From a virus, in the IMG/VR virus record IMGVR_UViG_3300009154_000059, positions 1 to 62,873 of that record: a stretch of DNA of 62,873 nucleotides. One strand, given 5' to 3'. Positions within the stretch are counted from its first letter, which is position 1; every line of letters starts with the position of its first letter. The notes beneath the pieces were generated by a model. That model had not been told where the DNA came from. It saw only the letters and a program-made list of their open reading frames with translations, and did no database searches. This document shows positions 53,205 through 60,910 of the stretch, one piece after another. The position numbers were made by a program, and so were the translations under genes.

Positions 53205-53398
53205 TAATTTATTTTTTGTCTATTTTAATTAGTAGACAGTTGTGTTTGTTGTTAGTGAATGAGCAGAGAGTGAAAGCTCTCTGTTTTATTCCAATAATAA
53301 ACTTATATTATGTATTAATAATTTATTCTAAACTCTTAATTAAAAAATATGAACAGCAACATTCACAATGTACAAGAAATGGTATTAATTATGTATAA
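53198..53398 (+). CDS. two-helix membrane protein (66 aa)
   Basis: Hydrophobic segments at about residues 2-19 and 27-47 are separated by a short charged turn (NEQRVKA). The C-terminus is polar with Cys (KKYEQQHSQCTRNG). Start overlaps the upstream gene by 7 bases. Function unknown. Confidence 0.5.
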   Translation: MLVIYFLSILISRQLCLLLVNEQRVKALCFIPIINLYYVLIIYSKLLIKKYEQQHSQCTRNGINYV

Positions 53399-53516
53399 TG
53401 TATTACCAGAAGAAGCCTCTTTAGAGCAAATATTAGAAGCTACAAGAGCTTTAATTAAAGAAGAGGATGTTATTCCTCATAGAAGAAAAACAATTGATTG
53501 GGAGGACTTAATTTAA
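53391..53516 (+). CDS. small soluble protein (41 aa)
   Basis: The start at 53391 has the AATTATG context and overlaps the upstream stop by 8 bases; a longer in-frame start at 53349 is possible. A helical acidic protein (EEASLEQILEATRALIKEED) followed by basic HRRKTIDWEDLI. Function unknown. Confidence 0.45.
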   Translation: MYNVLPEEASLEQILEATRALIKEEDVIPHRRKTIDWEDLI

Positions 53517-53528
53517 AAAATAATAATT

Positions 53529-53774
53529 ATGAAAAAAATAAAAATAGCAATAGTAAACTTTTTAACTCCACAACCTGAAATAAAAGAGGATTATGTGGAT
53601 AAAGTAGTTTATCTATTAAGAAGAGATTTTACAACTACAGAGCAAAATGAAATTGTAATATCTATTACAAAAAAGTTAGCAGATTTAAGAGAACAAGATA
53701 TGACTAGAATGTCAAAAGAATATGAACTCTTACAAAATGATCATTTAACTCTTAAACAAGCAATATTATGTTAG
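53529..53774 (+). CDS. hypothetical helical protein (81 aa)
   Basis: An 81-residue soluble helical protein with a basic N-terminus (MKKIKIAIVNFLTPQP) and coiled-coil-like charge pattern (KLADLREQDMTRMSKEYELL). AATTATG start context. Its end overlaps the next ATG by 7 bases. Family not recognised. Confidence 0.55.
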   Translation: MKKIKIAIVNFLTPQPEIKEDYVDKVVYLLRRDFTTTEQNEIVISITKKLADLREQDMTRMSKEYELLQNDHLTLKQAILC

Positions 53775-53932
53775 AATATTGTATAGTTTGTTATCTTGTA
53801 GCATTTGGAATTTTACTAAATGAACATGAAGAATTACATCAATGGACAAACAATGACATTATATGTTTTATATTTGCTCCTTTTTGTATTCCTGTTATAT
53901 TTGGAATGTATTTAAATGATAAAAAGAAATGA
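53768..53932 (+). CDS. two-helix membrane protein (54 aa)
   Basis: ATG at 53768 to TGA at 53930-53932. Hydrophobic segments at about residues 5-17 and 31-48 enclose an acidic loop (NEHEELHQWTNND); the C-terminus is basic (DKKK). The stop overlaps the following ATG (ATGA). Last membrane protein of the array. Confidence 0.5.
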   Translation: MLEYCIVCYLVAFGILLNEHEELHQWTNNDIICFIFAPFCIPVIFGMYLNDKKK

Positions 53933-54105
53933 GAAAAAGAATCCCAGCTAAAATAGTTGTTGGGCAATTAGTAGGCTCCACAAACCCTGTGCAATTATCT
54001 TGTATCAGGGTTTTACACATTGAACATCATTATAATTATACAAATTATAATAGAATAAAAAGATTAGTTAACCATAATAATGACAATTATGAAATTTCAA
54101 AATAG
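53929..54105 (+). CDS. small basic soluble protein (58 aa)
   Basis: ATG at 53929 coupled to the previous stop, ending TAG at 54103-54105. Basic start (MRKRIPAKIV), then a His/Asn/Tyr-rich part. Its codons are less A/T-biased near 53970-54010 (GGCTCCACAAACCCTG), perhaps because of transfer. It overlaps the next gene by 17 bases. Function unknown. Confidence 0.45.
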   Translation: MRKRIPAKIVVGQLVGSTNPVQLSCIRVLHIEHHYNYTNYNRIKRLVNHNNDNYEISK

Positions 54106-55291
54106 AAAAATATGGATAGGAGATAATCCTGATCTATGTAAAAAAGTACAAGAAAAGTTATTTGAATTAGGATGTAAATGGTATAATGGAAAAATAGTAG
54201 ATTTAAAAGCTGTTGTTTTATTCCTTGATGATACTGGTACTTTAACTTTACATAGTAGTCGTGATAAAGATTACTATGTAGGGCATCCTAATCATGAACT
54301 AACACTAGAAGAACTAGGAATAGAAGAAGAAAAAACAGAGTTTGTTGTTGGTAAATGGTACAAGTATAGAGATTGGTATATTAAATATCAAGAAACTAAT
54401 AACAATGGTATTTTTATATCTTCAGAAAAAATTGATAATGACAAAAGATATTATAAAGCTTTTGGTAAATTTGGAGATGATGATTCAAATAAAATATTAT
54501 TAACAGATCTTTCAGAAATTCAAGAATATTTACCTTTAGGACATCCTGATTTAATACTTAAAGAAGAAGAAGATTTAACAGGTAGATATATTAAAGCTCT
54601 TGTTGATAAACCTGATGGAGGAAGTGTTTTAGAAGGAGAAGTAGGTTTAATTACTAGTGAAGAAGATTATATTTATGTAGACTTTTCATCACAAAATTGT
54701 TATGCTATTAGAAAAGAAAACATTGGTTATAGATATGAACTTCTTCCTAAAGATTATTCTCCTGAAGATAGTAGTATACCTGAATATGTAGAGTGTATAA
54801 CAGATGAATTTATTCTTATAGATTTAGGTAAAATTTATGAAACACAACCCAACTCAACTGATACAAGTTATCTCTTGAAAAAAACAGGTGGAAATTGTTA
54901 TAGTCCAGAACATTTTAAACCATCTACTAAAGAGGCATATGAACAACAAAATTCTAAATCAGATATGAAAGCTATTCAAAAAGAATGTAAAAGAAGATTT
55001 CCTATAGGTTGTAAGTATAAAGTTGTAGGATTTAAATATGAATCCATTTTAATAAATGATCATGTTACATATTCTATCCATGGAGATGAAATATACACTC
55101 ATAATGGAGGAGGATGTTTGTATTTAAATGGAGAATATGCAGAATTAGTATCTTTACCTAAAATAACAGAATCATATAATCCTTCATTATCTGAAGAAAA
55201 AGAAACTAAGAAACCATTAATAGAAAAAGTACGGACTATTAATGTTAAACTACGTACAAAAACTAATATTAACACATTAAAATTAAATTAA
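54089..55291 (+). CDS. multidomain early protein, SH3-like repeats (400 aa)
   Basis: The ATG at 54089 has the AATTATG context (one more ATG at 54080 is in frame). The first 85 residues look like a small alpha/beta domain with GHPNHELTLEELGIEEE. Beta-rich SH3/KOW-like units follow (VVGKWYKYRDWYIKYQ; GRYIKALVDKPDGGSVLEGE; YKVVGFKYESILINDHV), separated by acidic linkers. Such proteins are common in phages of Bacteroidota but their roles are unknown. It is the largest gene of this stretch and overlaps the small gene upstream. Confidence 0.65.
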   Translation: MKFQNRKIWIGDNPDLCKKVQEKLFELGCKWYNGKIVDLKAVVLFLDDTGTLTLHSSRDKDYYVGHPNHELTLEELGIEEEKTEFVVGKWYKYRDWYIKYQETNNNGIFISSEKIDNDKRYYKAFGKFGDDDSNKILLTDLSEIQEYLPLGHPDLILKEEEDLTGRYIKALVDKPDGGSVLEGEVGLITSEEDYIYVDFSSQNCYAIRKENIGYRYELLPKDYSPEDSSIPEYVECITDEFILIDLGKIYETQPNSTDTSYLLKKTGGNCYSPEHFKPSTKEAYEQQNSKSDMKAIQKECKRRFPIGCKYKVVGFKYESILINDHVTYSIHGDEIYTHNGGGCLYLNGEYAELVSLPKITESYNPSLSEEKETKKPLIEKVRTINVKLRTKTNINTLKLN

Positions 55292-55292
55292 A

Positions 55293-55643
55293 ATGTCAGT
55301 AAACAAAGCAAAAAGTTTTATTAAAGAATTTGTAAGCATTATTAAAGGTGATGAAGCTGAAGCAACAGCACAAAAAACATTAAGACAAGCTGATTCAGCT
55401 TTTAAAACTCAAATTGCATCTCTTACAGGAGATACAATATCTCATGAAGATAGAGTGGAAGAAGCTAAAGAAGCTTTAAGGCTTGCTAGATTGAATAATG
55501 GTAAACTTATTCAAGATAGAACAACGTACATTGAGAATCTATTAGAGGCTCAAAACTCCTTAAATGAAGCTGAAGAATCTTTAGCTAATCATAATGCTAC
55601 ATTAGAATTCTTAAAACAACAAGCTTCTTTATTAGAAGACTAA
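55293..55643 (+). CDS. coiled-coil early protein (116 aa)
   Basis: Almost the whole protein is a helical coiled coil (EEAKEALRLARLNN, NLLEAQNSLNEAEESL) with a short N-terminal helix (KSFIKEFVSIIKGDE). One base separates it from the upstream stop, and a strong terminator follows. A structural or regulatory role is possible; no motif is recognised. Confidence 0.65.
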   Translation: MSVNKAKSFIKEFVSIIKGDEAEATAQKTLRQADSAFKTQIASLTGDTISHEDRVEEAKEALRLARLNNGKLIQDRTTYIENLLEAQNSLNEAEESLANHNATLEFLKQQASLLED

Positions 55644-55664
55644 TAAAAAACCAAATTTTATTAT

Positions 55665-55698
55665 AAAGCTCTGGTATTAATTTATCAGAGCTTTTTTA
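55665..55698 (+). terminator. intrinsic terminator after the coiled-coil gene
   Basis: AAAGCTCTG (55665-55673) pairs with CAGAGCTTT (55686-55694), nine perfect base pairs around a 12-base loop, followed by TTTT. It lies inside a run of rightward genes, so downstream genes need readthrough or another promoter. Confidence 0.9.
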
Positions 55699-55726
55699 TT
55701 TAACAACAAATACAATAGAAAAAAAA

Positions 55727-55879
55727 ATGAAAACATTAGAATTAGAACCAACAGCATTTGTTTTGTTTAAGCAAAGAGCTCATGAATTTAGAATCTCCTT
55801 TATGTGTGCTCTCCAAAAAGGAATATATAAAATAGAAGCACAAAAAGAAGATTTAGAAAAATTAGGTTATGTTGATTAA
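55727..55879 (+). CDS. 50-residue early protein between two terminators
   Basis: ATG at 55727 after a run of A, ending TAA at 55877-55879. A soluble helical protein with a single Cys (FRISFMCALQKGIYKIEAQK). It is bracketed by two strong terminators only about 30 bases from its ends, so it may form its own short transcript. No promoter is evident in the 28-base gap. Confidence 0.5.
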   Translation: MKTLELEPTAFVLFKQRAHEFRISFMCALQKGIYKIEAQKEDLEKLGYVD

Positions 55880-55887
55880 TTAGTTTG

Positions 55888-55930
55888 AAATTAGCTCTCT
55901 TTATTCATATATTTGAGAGCTAATTTTTTT
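55888..55930 (+). terminator. intrinsic terminator after the 50-aa gene
   Basis: AAATTAGCTCTC (55888-55899) pairs perfectly with GAGAGCTAATTT (55915-55926) around a 15-base loop, followed by more T. This is the longest perfect stem among the terminators in the window. Confidence 0.92.
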
Positions 55931-55944
55931 AAAATTATATTATT

Positions 55945-56043
55945 ATGAAAATAACAAACGAAGAAAAAGATATACTATTATCAGCTCTTTCAAAACTTGA
56001 AGAGTATTATGATGAAAAAGAAAAAATACTTAAAGAATTATAA
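55945..56043 (+). CDS. 32-residue helical microprotein
   Basis: ATG at 55945 (ATTATG context, 15 bases after the terminator) to TAA at 56041-56043. A charged amphipathic helix (LSALSKLEEYYDEKEKILKEL). It precedes the exonuclease gene by 13 bases. Small, so moderate support. Confidence 0.4.
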   Translation: MKITNEEKDILLSALSKLEEYYDEKEKILKEL

Positions 56044-56056
56044 AAATTTAAAAAAT

Positions 56057-56578
56057 ATGAGTTATATAGTAGTAGATGTAGAATCAGATGGTCCTTTATT
56101 AGGAGTAAATTCAATGGTATGTTTTGGTGCAGTATTAATAGATAAAGAAGGTAAATTAGAAAAAACTTTTTATGGACAAATAAAACCAATAAGTAAAGAA
56201 TATAATCCAGAAGCATTATCTATTAGTGGTTTTACAAGAAAAGAGCATGAAAATTTTGAAGAACCTGAACAAGTTATGACAAGATTTGCAGATTGGTTAG
56301 AAAATAATTCAGAAAATAGTCCTGTTTTATTATCTGATAATAATGGTTATGATGCAAGTTGGATTAACTATTACTTTTTAAGATTTTATGGTAAAAATCC
56401 TTTTGGATGGTCATCTAGAAGAATAGGAGATATGTTTTGTGGATTTTTTAATAATGGAAAATATTCTTGGAAAAAACACAGGAAAACTTCTCACACACAT
56501 CATCCAGTTGATGATGCAAAAGGAAATGCAGAGGCATTGCTTTATTTGATTAATCAAGGATATAAACTAAAATTATAA
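56057..56578 (+). CDS. DEDDh 3'-5' exonuclease (DnaQ-like)
   Basis: The ATG at 56057 is chosen because the protein then begins directly with the fold (MSYIVVDVESDG); an upstream in-frame ATG adds only a Lys-rich stretch. Exo I is DVE at residues 7-9, Exo II is around GYD (residue 99) and Exo III is HHPVDDAKGN (149-153), as in DEDDh enzymes. At 173 residues it is a stand-alone exonuclease domain. It may proofread or process DNA or RNA during replication, or degrade nucleic acid. Its stop overlaps the next ATG (TAATG). Confidence 0.85.
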   Translation: MSYIVVDVESDGPLLGVNSMVCFGAVLIDKEGKLEKTFYGQIKPISKEYNPEALSISGFTRKEHENFEEPEQVMTRFADWLENNSENSPVLLSDNNGYDASWINYYFLRFYGKNPFGWSSRRIGDMFCGFFNNGKYSWKKHRKTSHTHHPVDDAKGNAEALLYLINQGYKLKL

Positions 56579-56922
56579 TGAAAAATAAAGAAACACTTGA
56601 AGAAACTGCTGAAAAACAGGCACAATTATCTTATTATGGAGATGAAGTAAATGCTTTTGTTAGGGGTAGCGTATTTGGTGCTAAATGGCAAAAAGAACAG
56701 TACACAATAGAAGAACAGCACGTTGGACATACTATTGATGAACTTAGTAAAGAATATATTAAAGGATTTAATGAAGGTTCAGCTTGGCAACAAGAAAGAA
56801 GTTATAGTGAGGAAGAAGTAAGTGAATTGGTTTATAATATCATTGGACAATATGCTAATCAAGTTAACATTATGATTGATGGAGATATAATTAATAGGTT
56901 ATTTGAACAATTTAAAAAATAA
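56578..56922 (+). CDS. hypothetical early protein (114 aa)
   Basis: A 114-residue acidic helical protein with two similar phrases, FVRGSVFGAKWQKEQYTIEEQ and YIKGFNEGSAWQQERSYSEEE (each FxxGxxxGAxWQxE). This repeat is a common element of small phage proteins of unknown role. It is coupled to the exonuclease gene and may come from an internal duplication. Confidence 0.6.
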   Translation: MKNKETLEETAEKQAQLSYYGDEVNAFVRGSVFGAKWQKEQYTIEEQHVGHTIDELSKEYIKGFNEGSAWQQERSYSEEEVSELVYNIIGQYANQVNIMIDGDIINRLFEQFKK

Positions 56923-56925
56923 GTT

Positions 56926-57231
56926 ATGAAAACAGCAATAGAACATTTAGTAGAGCAGTTGAAAGAGCAAATTCACAAATCTTTAAATAATGAATTAGGA
57001 ACTCAAAGAACAGGAGATTATAGAATTGGATTAACTAAAGCTATTGAATTAGCTGAACAAGCCAAACAACTAGAGAAAGAGCAGGCAGATAATTTTGCTA
57101 TTGAGTTTGCAGAGTGGTGTACTATAAATTATCCTAATCAAAGAAAGTTTTTATTAAAGCAAGGAAATTTAAAAGGTTTTTATACAACAAAAGAACTATT
57201 AGAAATCTATAAAAAAGAAAAAGAATTATGA
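56926..57231 (+). CDS. hypothetical helical protein (101 aa)
   Basis: A 101-residue helical soluble protein (HLVEQLKEQIHKSLNNELG, KAIELAEQAKQLEKEQADNF), with an aromatic C-terminal stretch (FAEWC near residue 65, NLKGFYTTKELLEIY). It begins MKTAIEHLV, similar to the remnant frame at 57979. Overlaps the next gene by 4 bases. Confidence 0.6.
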   Translation: MKTAIEHLVEQLKEQIHKSLNNELGTQRTGDYRIGLTKAIELAEQAKQLEKEQADNFAIEFAEWCTINYPNQRKFLLKQGNLKGFYTTKELLEIYKKEKEL

Positions 57232-57659
57232 AAAAATACAAACACAAAAAACTAGGATGGGTTGCAGAATTTGACACAGATAATTTTTATACAACTGAAG
57301 ATTATTATATCCCCAAAGAACTAATCGAAAATTCAGAAGATTGGAAAGAAATTAAAGAACCTATTTTAACCACAGAAGATGGAGTAGAATTTTTTGAGGG
57401 GGATCTAGTAATTCCTGTTGAAATAACTGCTTTTAAAATAATGGTAAATTATATTGTTGATGTAAATATTTTTAAAAATCTACCTAATAAGTATTATAAA
57501 TTTTTCGCTAAAATAGAAAACGCAGAAGAATATGTACTAATGAATCAGAAGTTGTTGAGTTTGCAGGATTTGATTGATGTAACAGAATTTAAAGATTTTA
57601 AAGATTATATAGGGTTTTATATGTATAAACAAAAAGCAATTAAAAATAAAGAGATATGA
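57228..57659 (+). CDS. hypothetical early protein (143 aa)
   Basis: A 143-residue protein with an aromatic beta-strand start (KHKKLGWVAEFDTDNFYTTEDYY) and phrases such as DGVEFFEGDLVIPV, a pattern of small phage SH3-like proteins. Related wording (fegd, edyyip) occurs in many phage proteins of unknown function. It overlaps both neighbours by 4 bases. Confidence 0.6.
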   Translation: MKKYKHKKLGWVAEFDTDNFYTTEDYYIPKELIENSEDWKEIKEPILTTEDGVEFFEGDLVIPVEITAFKIMVNYIVDVNIFKNLPNKYYKFFAKIENAEEYVLMNQKLLSLQDLIDVTEFKDFKDYIGFYMYKQKAIKNKEI

Positions 57660-57987
57660 AAACACTAAACAAAACAATGATGCAATATGTGTTGGAAGTA
57701 GAAAAGACGAAATATTTAAAAATGATGGATAAGTTAATTAAAATTAATGATTATGCAAAGTTTATATCTCAACCTCCAACAATAGAAATGTTTATTGGAG
57801 ATAATAAGATTTTTGAAGGGTTTTTAGCTGATGAAGAAGAAACTTGTATCTTTTTAGTAAGTGCAGATTTAGATTTAGTTTATAATAGACCAACAAAAAA
57901 ATTCTACACTTATTCAGATATGCCAATCAATACCCTAGAAGATTTAATACCTTATAATTTAAAATTAAATAAAGAGATATGAAAACA
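57645..57987 (+). repeat. duplicated gene junction AATAAAGAGATATGAAAACA
   Basis: The same 20 bases occur at 57645-57664 and 57968-57987. Each contains the end of one gene (ending Lys-Glu-Ile) and the start of the next (MKT). A duplication or recombination across this junction is likely; the second copy starts a 13-residue frame that ends early. Confidence 0.75.
57656..57982 (+). CDS. hypothetical early protein (108 aa)
   Basis: This 108-residue soluble protein contains YVLEVEKTKYLKMMDKLIK and FIGDNKIFEGFLADEEETC, with a C-terminus rich in Leu, Asn and Lys (IPYNLKLNKEI). Its start lies in the first copy of the duplicated junction. Family not recognised. Confidence 0.6.
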   Translation: MKTLNKTMMQYVLEVEKTKYLKMMDKLIKINDYAKFISQPPTIEMFIGDNKIFEGFLADEEETCIFLVSADLDLVYNRPTKKFYTYSDMPINTLEDLIPYNLKLNKEI

Positions 57988-58020
57988 GCAACAATTGAAA
58001 TTGTAAAAGCTATGTTATGA
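57979..58020 (+). pseudogene. 13-codon remnant at second junction copy
   Basis: ATG at 57979 opens MKTATIEIVKAML then TGA at 58018-58020. Its beginning resembles MKTAIEHLV of the gene at 56926. It is probably the leftover start of a deleted or copied gene, and it may couple translation to the next ATG at 58017. Confidence 0.4.
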
Positions 58021-58196
58021 CAGAATCTCAAATCTTAGAGAAAAGAATATGGAATATATTTAATATGGAGGATATAAAAAAGTCTGATGTTAAGGAGGCA
58101 AATAGTTTAATTAAGAATTGGAAGTTTTTAAATAATCGGGAAGAGGATGATATTTATCCTTTAATAAATGATGTATTAGATAATGAAATAAAATAA
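58017..58196 (+). CDS. hypothetical small protein (59 aa)
   Basis: ATG at 58017 (GTTATGA context) to TAA at 58194-58196. A helical acidic protein (SQILEKRIWNIFNMEDIKKSD, EANSLIKNWKFLNN). It overlaps the end of the remnant frame by 4 bases. Function unknown. Confidence 0.5.
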   Translation: MTESQILEKRIWNIFNMEDIKKSDVKEANSLIKNWKFLNNREEDDIYPLINDVLDNEIK

Positions 58197-58198
58197 TA

Positions 58199-58606
58199 AT
58201 GTATAAATATGAAGCAGAGCTCTGTTTTAGGAGTTATATTCCTGATAAATTAGAAAAAGGAATGTTATTTATGGAAATGTTATGGAATCAAGAAAAGAGT
58301 TTTTTTAAATTAGAATCTATTCCAGAAGACAAAGAAGAGTTTATGTCTAAATATGGAACTCCTATAGAGCTTTTTATAGCAGATGAAGAAGGAGAAATTC
58401 TTGCTACTCCTAATGAAATAGGATGGATGGAGATTGAAGAAGAAATAAGGGAGATAACAGTTGAAGATTTAAACTATATAGTTAATGTATGTTTAGGATG
58501 GATTGAAATAGAAATATATGAAGAATTTTTTGATGAAGATGAATCTATTATTCCTAATTATATAGAAGAAAAAGTTATAATTAGTTTTTTAGAAGGAGAA
58601 GAATAA
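58199..58606 (+). CDS. hypothetical acidic protein (135 aa)
   Basis: A strongly acidic 135-residue protein, with ADEEGEILATPNEIGWMEIE and VNVCLGWIEIEIYEEFFDED. Two bases separate it from the previous stop. It could be a DNA mimic or regulator because of its charge, but no family is recognised. It ends just before the polymerase promoter. Confidence 0.6.
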   Translation: MYKYEAELCFRSYIPDKLEKGMLFMEMLWNQEKSFFKLESIPEDKEEFMSKYGTPIELFIADEEGEILATPNEIGWMEIEEEIREITVEDLNYIVNVCLGWIEIEIYEEFFDEDESIIPNYIEEKVIISFLEGEE

Positions 58607-58607
58607 T

Positions 58608-58615
58608 TATATTTG
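58608..58615 (+). promoter_or_regulatory. putative -7 box for the DNA polymerase gene
   Basis: TATATTTG (58608-58615), an exact TAnnTTTG match, 20 bases before the polymerase ATG at 58636. The -33 site (about 58585-58588) reads TTT rather than TTG. Fits a host-type promoter. Confidence 0.5.
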
Positions 58616-58635
58616 TTACATAAAAATAAAAACTA

Positions 58636-60654
58636 ATGAATTACATTATAACAAAAAACATTAAGCACTATCAAAAGATAGGAGAATATAATTATTGTAA
58701 ATTAGAAGATATGATTCTTCCTGATTTATTAGCAGTGGATAGTGAAACCACAGGTATTCAATCTAGACATAATGATATGTTTTGTTTACAAATTGGAACA
58801 GGGGAGAATAATTATATAATTGACTTTTATACTAGTGAAGATGCTTATACATTTAAAGATGTTATTCCTTATTTAGAGAATAAAGAATTAATATTTCATA
58901 ATGGAACATTTGATTTACAATTCTTTTATAAGCATGGATTTTATCCTGAAAGAGTTAGAGATACAATGATTGCTTCTAAAATTCTTTATAATGGAGATAT
59001 AGAGAATTTAAAAAATGATTTTGGAACAGTTATGCAAAGAGAGCTTAATGTATATTTAGACAAATATGAACAGAAGAATATACATATAGTTAAACTTTCT
59101 CAAGCTAGTACAATAGAGTACTCTTTTAATGATGTAGATAGGCTTATAGAGTTACATGAAGTGTTGTGTAATAAAATTGATTCTGGAGGTTATAGAGAAA
59201 CATATGATTTACATTGTAGATATATTAGAGCTCTTGCTTATATGGAGAGTTGTGGTCTTCCTATTAGTTCTAAATTATGGAAAGATAAGATGGATGAAGA
59301 TTTAATTAATGCTACTAAATGGAGGAAAAAAATAGAAGAATATATATATGACAATATTCTAAAATTTGCTGATCAACAATTAGATATGTTTGATACAGAA
59401 AAAAGAATATTAGTTAATATAACTTCTCCTATACAAATGGTTAAAGTGTTTAAAGAATTAGGAATTAATACTTGGGATAAAAAAGAAGAAAAAGATAGTA
59501 TTAATGAGTCTATTATATCTAAATCTAAACATGAGTTTGTAAAACTATGGCTTGATTTTCAAGAAGCAAACCACAGAATAAGTACATTTGGTCAATCTAT
59601 ATATGAAAAAATAGAGAAAGAACGTATATATACTAATTTTAATCCTATGGTAGATACAGCTAGACTCTCTACTAGAAAAGGATGTATTAATTTTTTAAAC
59701 TTTCCTTCAGATTCTATTACTAGAAAATGTTTTATTGCTAATAAAGGAAATGTAATGGTTGTATGTGACTATTCAGGACAAGAAAATTTTGTTGCTGCTG
59801 ATTTATCTGGAGATGCTGCTATGACAGCTTCTGTTGTTAATGGAGATGATTTACATTGTGCTTTTGCTAGAGTTTTATATCCAGAGTTAAAAGATTTAAG
59901 TGATGAAGAAATAATTAAAAACCATAAAGCAAAAAGACAAGCAGCTAAAAGTCCTAGATTTGCATTTGCTTATGGTGGTAGTGCATATACTATTCACTTA
60001 AATGAAGGAATTCCATTAGAAGAAGCTTATAAAATAGAAAACTCTTTTAAAGAATTACATGAAGGATTGTATACATGGGGAAATAAAGTATTTGAATTAG
60101 CTATTAAAAAAGGATATATAGAATCTGCTGATGGTTGGAAATTAAAACTCCCTAAGTTTGATAAGTTTGTAGAATATAAAGCTAAAGTGGAAGAACTCTC
60201 TAAAGAAGATTGGCAAATATATAAACAAGGAAAATTAGATTATAAAAAGAAAATCAGTGAAAAAGAAAAAGGAGTAGAATATAACTATGAGTATCCTAAA
60301 TCTGTAAAATTTTATAAATCTAAAAAAGATATAGTTTCTACATTCTTTAAACTTAAATCAGAGTATCAAAGATTAGCACTCAACAACCCTGTGCAAAGCA
60401 GGAGTGCCCACCAATTAAAGCTAGCCACAACTATACTTTTTGATTGGATTTTGGCTAGTAATAATATTAATAAAATTAAAATCGTTAACACTGTACATGA
60501 TGAAATAATTGTAGAATGTCCTGAAGAGTTAGCAGAAATAGCCAAAGAACAAGTTGAAAAAGCTATGTTAGAAGGAGGAAATTATTATTTAACTAATTTA
60601 AAAATCAAAGCAGACGCTAGTATAGGAAATAGCTGGGGATCTGCAAAAAACTAA
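58636..60654 (+). CDS. family A DNA polymerase with 3'-5' exonuclease
   Basis: The N-terminal DEDDy proofreading domain has Exo I DSETTG (D35, E37), Exo II HNGTFDLQFF (D93) and Exo III YSFNDVD (about 162-168). The polymerase core has DTARLSTRKG (about 340-349), motif A VVCDYSGQENFVAADLSGD (D378, E383), motif B KRQAAKSPRFAFAYGG (433-448) and motif C VNTVHDEIIVE (HDE 621-623). It is 672 residues, with a basic, Lys-rich insertion at about 505-565 between motifs B and C. It replicates the phage genome. Family A rather than B polymerases are used by some crAss-like phages. The helicase and initiator-like genes follow. Confidence 0.95.
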   Translation: MNYIITKNIKHYQKIGEYNYCKLEDMILPDLLAVDSETTGIQSRHNDMFCLQIGTGENNYIIDFYTSEDAYTFKDVIPYLENKELIFHNGTFDLQFFYKHGFYPERVRDTMIASKILYNGDIENLKNDFGTVMQRELNVYLDKYEQKNIHIVKLSQASTIEYSFNDVDRLIELHEVLCNKIDSGGYRETYDLHCRYIRALAYMESCGLPISSKLWKDKMDEDLINATKWRKKIEEYIYDNILKFADQQLDMFDTEKRILVNITSPIQMVKVFKELGINTWDKKEEKDSINESIISKSKHEFVKLWLDFQEANHRISTFGQSIYEKIEKERIYTNFNPMVDTARLSTRKGCINFLNFPSDSITRKCFIANKGNVMVVCDYSGQENFVAADLSGDAAMTASVVNGDDLHCAFARVLYPELKDLSDEEIIKNHKAKRQAAKSPRFAFAYGGSAYTIHLNEGIPLEEAYKIENSFKELHEGLYTWGNKVFELAIKKGYIESADGWKLKLPKFDKFVEYKAKVEELSKEDWQIYKQGKLDYKKKISEKEKGVEYNYEYPKSVKFYKSKKDIVSTFFKLKSEYQRLALNNPVQSRSAHQLKLATTILFDWILASNNINKIKIVNTVHDEIIVECPEELAEIAKEQVEKAMLEGGNYYLTNLKIKADASIGNSWGSAKN

Positions 60655-60661
60655 TAAATAT

Positions 60662-60910
60662 ATGAAAGCAAAATTAATATTTGATTTTTCAAAACCAGGA
60701 GATGATTTAATTTATAGAAGAACTAATAAAGCACTTGATTTATCATTAGCTATATTTGATATTCTTCAAATTAGAAGAGAATTAACTAAAGAATGGGAAT
60801 CTAAAGAAGAATTAAATAATGAATATATAAATGGAGTTAATAGATTTTCAGAAGAAATAAAAAATATATTAGAGGCATATAATATAAATATAGATGATTT
60901 AATAGAATGA
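60662..60910 (+). CDS. hypothetical protein in replication cluster (82 aa)
   Basis: An 82-residue soluble helical protein. Its start KAKLIFDFSKPGDDLIYRRTNKALDLS (written as residues 2-28) resembles small phage proteins that lie near the replication genes. The C-terminal half is acidic and helical. Its stop overlaps the next ATG (ATGA). Unknown function. Confidence 0.6.
   Translation: MKAKLIFDFSKPGDDLIYRRTNKALDLSLAIFDILQIRRELTKEWESKEELNNEYINGVNRFSEEIKNILEAYNINIDDLIE

Noticed and set aside
56007-56216. A minus-strand hydrophobic frame opposite the exonuclease gene
   Set aside because: It results from A/T-rich antisense reading of a conserved DEDDh gene and has no plausible promoter or start.
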